Shown here: positions 6,933 through 9,685 of the stretch, piece by piece
Position numbering within the stretch: the stretch's first letter is position 1
Layout: every line of letters starts with the position of its first letter
Assembly (NCBI GenBank): GCA_019314105.1
Contig: JAFCZY010000044.1
Span: forward strand, 1 to 9,685
Length of the DNA stretch: 9,685 nt
Source: Deltaproteobacteria bacterium
GTDB lineage: Bacteria; Desulfobacterota; Desulfobacteria; Desulfobacterales; Desulfobacteraceae
Reading direction: 5' to 3'
The notes under the pieces: model-generated
Database searches by the model: none
Seen by the model: only the letters and a program-made list of their open reading frames with translations
What the model was told of the DNA's origin: nothing
Program-made: the position numbers and the translations under genes

Positions 6933-7676
6933 ATGTCAGGACACAGCAAATGGTCAACCATAAAACATAAAAAAGGCGCTACCGACGCTAAAAGGGGTAA
7001 GCTTTTTACTAAACTGATAAAGGAAATTACTGTTGCTGCCCGGATGGGTGGGGGAGACGCTGAAACGAATCCAAGATTAAGGAGCGCATTGATTTCAGCC
7101 AGAGCCCAGAATATGCCCAAGGATACCTATGAAAGAGCGATTAAAAAGGGTACCGGTGAACTTGAGGGGGTTAATTATGAGGAAATTTTATATGAAGGGT
7201 ATGGCCCTGGCGGTGTCGCTGTTCTGGTGGAATGCATGACAGATAATCGAAATAGAACGATTGCAGAGGTTCGCCATGCGTTTGGTAAAGCTGGAGGAAA
7301 TGTGGGAACAGACGGGTGTGTTGCCTGGATGTTTGACAAAAAAGGATTGATTGTCGTCAACAAAGAGGATTCAGATGAGGAAACCTTGATGGAGATAGCT
7401 CTGGATGCCGGGGCGGAAGATATTAAAGAAGAGACGGATTCATTTGATGTCATTACCGAACCTGCAGATTTTGATGCGGTAAAAGATGCCATTGATGCGG
7501 CAGAAATCAAGTCTGAACTGGCAGAAATTACCATGATTCCACAGACTCTGACAAAGATTGAAGGAAAAGAAGCCGAGCAGATGATCAAATTTATGGAAGT
7601 TTTAGATGACAGCGATGATGTCCAGGCATTTTATTCTAATGAAGATATTCCAGATGAAATGTTTGATTCAATGTAA
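6933..7676 (+). CDS. yebC: YebC/PmpR-family protein (TACO1 family)
   Basis: This protein belongs to the YebC/TACO1 family, which has been described both as DNA-binding transcription regulators (PmpR) and as ribosome-associated translation factors; which applies here cannot be read from sequence. The 247-residue length is standard. The N-terminal signature [23 protein letters not shown] is clear (given here only as a family hallmark at residues 3-25), followed by the RNMPKD-type block ([15 protein letters not shown]) and [14 protein letters not shown]. The C-terminal part is acidic. A strong AGGAGG lies just before the ATG, 14 nt after the rlmE stop, making it the last gene of the radA-rlmE-yebC run. 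A hairpin terminator follows at 7698-7734. In many bacteria yebC precedes ruvC; here it does not. Confidence 0.95.
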   Translation: MSGHSKWSTIKHKKGATDAKRGKLFTKLIKEITVAARMGGGDAETNPRLRSALISARAQNMPKDTYERAIKKGTGELEGVNYEEILYEGYGPGGVAVLVECMTDNRNRTIAEVRHAFGKAGGNVGTDGCVAWMFDKKGLIVVNKEDSDEETLMEIALDAGAEDIKEETDSFDVITEPADFDAVKDAIDAAEIKSELAEITMIPQTLTKIEGKEAEQMIKFMEVLDDSDDVQAFYSNEDIPDEMFDSM

Positions 7677-7697
7677 AATTGCATCAAACTTTAATCT

Positions 7698-7734
7698 AAA
7701 AAAAGGAGCCCAATTTCACAAGGCTCCTTTTTTT
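7698..7734. terminator. Bidirectional intrinsic terminator between yebC and nadA
   Basis: The stem pairs AAAAAAAGGAGCC (7698-7710) with GGCTCCTTTTTTT (7722-7734) across an 11-nt loop. The GC part (GGAGCC/GGCTCC) is followed by a T run on the plus strand and, because of the A run, also on the minus strand. It therefore can end both yebC and nadA, which converge here. Confidence 0.9.
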
Positions 7735-7758
7735 ATGTATTTTATTATTTTTCTACGA

Positions 7759-8649
7759 TTACAGGTTGACCATTTTTTGAACAGCCCCCAGGGCATTTTT
7801 TCTGATATCTTCCGGCACACTGATTTTTCCTGTTAAATTTTCCAGACTATTGACCAGGTTTTCCAGCGTAATTTTTTTCATATCATCGCAATACATTTTT
7901 TCAGATGCAGGAAAGAATTTTTTATCCGGATATGCTTTTGAGATGGGATAGAGTAATCCTGTTTCCGTTCCCAGGATAAACGAAGTATGATCAGACGCTC
8001 CGGCAAAGTGTATCATTCCTGAAGTGGATTGGATGCTGTCAGCAAGTGCAAGCACTTCGGGCGGGCATTCCGGGTGAGCAATAAAAAGAGCGCCCGGGTG
8101 GTTTTTTCTTGCCTGATTTACATCCTGTGCGGTTAATGTATTGTGAAAGGGACAGTATCCATCCCACAGATGGATTTTCTTTGTTGTATTTGCAGCAGCA
8201 TATTTGGCAAGATTTTTATCCGGCGTCATCAGGATTTCATCGGCATCTATGCTGTTGACAACCTTTATGACATTGGCAGAGGTGCAGCAAATATCAGAGA
8301 CTGCTTTTACGGCAGCAGCAGAATTGACATAGGTGACGACGGGAATATTTCCCAACGCCTGTTTTTTGGCTATTAATGCAACCGGATCGACCATATCTGC
8401 CATGGGGCAGCCTGCATCCGTATTCGGCAGAAGTATGGTTTTTTCAGGGGAGAGGATAAAAGCGGTTTCAGCCATGAAATGGACGCCGCAGAATACAATC
8501 ACGTCAGCTTTGGTTTTTGAGGCTTTGATGCTCAATTCAAGAGAATCGCCACAAAGATCTGCCACATCTTGAATTTCAGGGGGCTCATAATTGTGAGCAA
8601 GAATGATGGCATTTTTCTCTCTGGCAAGTTGTCTGATTTTTTTTTTCAT
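7759..8649 (-). CDS. nadA: Quinolinate synthase NadA
   Basis: NadA condenses iminoaspartate (from NadB) with dihydroxyacetone phosphate to give quinolinate in de novo NAD synthesis. It needs a [4Fe-4S] cluster held by three cysteines. These are visible at C81 (AGCPMADM), C166 (GYCPFH) and C254 (MYCDDM), spaced as in the Thermotoga-type enzyme. Other hallmarks are LAHNYEPPEIQDVADLCGDS (18-37), CGVHFMAETA and HPECP. At 296 residues it is of the compact type. The ATG is followed by a run of ten A (codons for MKKKI) and preceded by AAGGTT. It lies 20 nt after the lolA stop, so it is the distal gene of that unit. nadB and nadC are not in the window. Confidence 0.96.
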   Translation of the reverse strand: MKKKIRQLAREKNAIILAHNYEPPEIQDVADLCGDSLELSIKASKTKADVIVFCGVHFMAETAFILSPEKTILLPNTDAGCPMADMVDPVALIAKKQALGNIPVVTYVNSAAAVKAVSDICCTSANVIKVVNSIDADEILMTPDKNLAKYAAANTTKKIHLWDGYCPFHNTLTAQDVNQARKNHPGALFIAHPECPPEVLALADSIQSTSGMIHFAGASDHTSFILGTETGLLYPISKAYPDKKFFPASEKMYCDDMKKITLENLVNSLENLTGKISVPEDIRKNALGAVQKMVNL

Positions 8650-8669
8650 TGTGTAACCTTAAATTATGA

Positions 8670-9338
8670 TCAATCCATTTTTATTATATTGGTCCCTTGA
8701 GGCACTTTAAATTCGAATACATCAGGGTCAATTTTTTTAAATTGAATGCCGCTGAATTCAAACAGGGTGGTGTCATTATAGGGATTGTACGTAACAACTC
8801 TTTCAATTTCACTGTTTTTTTGTGATATCCGGATGACAATCGAAGAAATATCAGCTTTTTTTGTTTTTGTAACCAGGTTAATTTCAACATAATCGGCCGT
8901 GATCTCTTTTATGCTAACGGTATAATTTTTTCGGATAAGAGAAATATCTGATAAAAAGGAGCCTCCTGCGCCTGATTTAAAAAAGTGGGAGGCATTGCCT
9001 TGCATGACCTGGTTTTCTTCCGGTCGAAAAATCCATAGCATTTTGCCATTGGTTATGATTTCGTGGTGCTCGGGTTCCATATATTCCCATTTCATTTTTC
9101 CGGGATGACTAAAAGACGCTTTGCCCGAGGCTTTTTCAACGATATCAAGGGCGGCAAGCCTTGAAATTTGTGTAAAATTCGCCTCAAAGCTTTTACCGGC
9201 GTATTTTTTTTCAATCGCAGTTATAATCTCCTCTTTAATAATTTCATTACCTGTGGCAGATGCGGTTGGAAAAAAGAGGGTACAGCCCAGAATGACGAAA
9301 AGCAGGTTCAGGCTGATCCTGTAGAATAAAGATTTCAA
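8670..9338 (-). CDS. lolA: Outer-membrane lipoprotein carrier protein LolA
   Basis: LolA ferries lipoproteins across the periplasm from the LolCDE complex to the outer membrane. The 222-residue product has an N-terminal signal peptide (hydrophobic about 7-24, probable cleavage ASA|TGN after residue 28). The mature LolA fold follows, recognisable from FEANFTQ, GKASFSHPGKMKWEY, LWIFRPEENQV and the C-terminal FEFKVPQGTNII. A cysteine at residue 19 (ILGC) gives a weak lipobox, but a soluble periplasmic protein fits the family better. The start is TTG (9336-9338): AAAGGAG stands about 5-6 nt before it and no in-frame ATG occurs until well inside the domain. It begins 37 nt after the AMP-ligase stop and is followed 20 nt later by nadA. 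Confidence 0.88.
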   Translation of the reverse strand: MKSLFYRISLNLLFVILGCTLFFPTASATGNEIIKEEIITAIEKKYAGKSFEANFTQISRLAALDIVEKASGKASFSHPGKMKWEYMEPEHHEIITNGKMLWIFRPEENQVMQGNASHFFKSGAGGSFLSDISLIRKNYTVSIKEITADYVEINLVTKTKKADISSIVIRISQKNSEIERVVTYNPYNDTTLFEFSGIQFKKIDPDVFEFKVPQGTNIIKMD

Positions 9339-9375
9339 TTAATCTCCTTTACGTGTGACTTTCAGGTTATTAAGA

Positions 9376-9685
9376 CTATCGAAGAAGTGTTCGAATATCT
9401 TTTCGTTTATCTTCAGCATATATTCTTCGCAGTTTTGGTTTTTCAATTTTCCCGGTAGAATTTCTGGGAACATCGCCAAAAAAGATTTTTTTTAAGTGTT
9501 TATATCGGGGCAGTTCCTGCTGGAATTCGATGATATCACTTTCACAAAGGATACACCCGGGTTTAACGCTGATGATTCCGGCAGGGACTTCCCCAAGCCG
9601 TTCATCCGGGATACCGATAACGGCAATATCTTTTATTTTTTTATGTTTTTGAAAAAAATTTTCAATTTCAACAGGGAAAATATTT
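9376..9685 (-). CDS. AMP-dependent synthetase/ligase, C-terminal part (cut by the window edge)
   Basis: The last 310 bases encode, on the minus strand, the C-terminal domain of an adenylate-forming enzyme (acyl-CoA synthetase type); the N-terminus lies outside the window. The 102 readable complete codons include NIFPVEIENFF, DIAVIGIPDERLGEVPAG and LPRYKHLKKIFF. They also include the invariant NSTGKIEKPKLR block, whose GK lysine catalyses adenylation in this family. The frame ends in TAG at 9376-9378. Such enzymes activate a carboxylate (often a fatty or aromatic acid) with ATP before transfer to CoA or a carrier protein; the substrate cannot be read from this domain. It is the first visible gene of a unit with lolA (37 nt gap) and nadA. 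Confidence 0.88.
   Translation of the reverse strand, partial: NIFPVEIENFFQKHKKIKDIAVIGIPDERLGEVPAGIISVKPGCILCESDIIEFQQELPRYKHLKKIFFGDVPRNSTGKIEKPKLRRIYAEDKRKDIRTLLR

Noticed and set aside
7175..7588. 137-codon open frame antisense to yebC
   Set aside because: It is a serine-rich shadow of a well-conserved gene, with no ribosome-binding site and no recognisable domain.

Overview
The window looks like chromosome from an anaerobic Gram-negative bacterium of moderate-to-low GC, most likely a sulfate reducer of the Desulfobacteraceae type. This is inferred from protein flavour and gene mix: a periplasmic LolA shows there is an outer membrane, and NadA and a YgiQ-type radical SAM enzyme carry or carried oxygen-sensitive [4Fe-4S] clusters. 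No rRNA or other species marker is present.

Left region (1-2548, minus strand): a ygiQ-type radical SAM gene that is visibly decayed, then an intact EamA/DMT ten-helix transporter with a readable promoter. The ygiQ reading frame has lost about 13 nt exactly at the third cysteine of the cluster motif. Further on, it has a TAA where the family normally has a tyrosine.

Middle region (2549-4886): a 516-nt non-coding stretch followed by a two-gene accessory module on the plus strand. The non-coding stretch holds a degenerate 25-bp tandem repeat (five direct units) that runs into a large nested fold-back structure, then a bulged hairpin, then a perfect 12-bp inverted repeat. That inverted repeat overlaps the probable promoter of the module. 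The first module gene encodes an AlbA_2/GHKL/winged-helix protein whose AlbA_2 domain appears internally deleted. The second encodes a YgjP-type zinc metallopeptidase. Relatives of both are often neighbours of type I restriction-modification genes, but no hsd gene is present here.

Right region (4934-9685): an informational cluster radA-rlmE-yebC on the plus strand (DNA repair, 23S rRNA 2'-O-methylation, translation/transcription factor) with tight spacing and a TAATG stop/start overlap. It may be read from the accessory module promoter, because no terminator separates them. It meets a convergent minus-strand unit, [AMP-ligase 3' end]-lolA-nadA, at a bidirectional hairpin terminator (7698-7734). 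lolA starts with TTG behind a strong Shine-Dalgarno sequence. The AMP-ligase is cut by the window edge.

The most unusual parts are the repeat/fold-back element at 2657-2919, the operator-like triple half-site at 2996-3051, the shortened AlbA_2 protein, and the two independent lesions in ygiQ.
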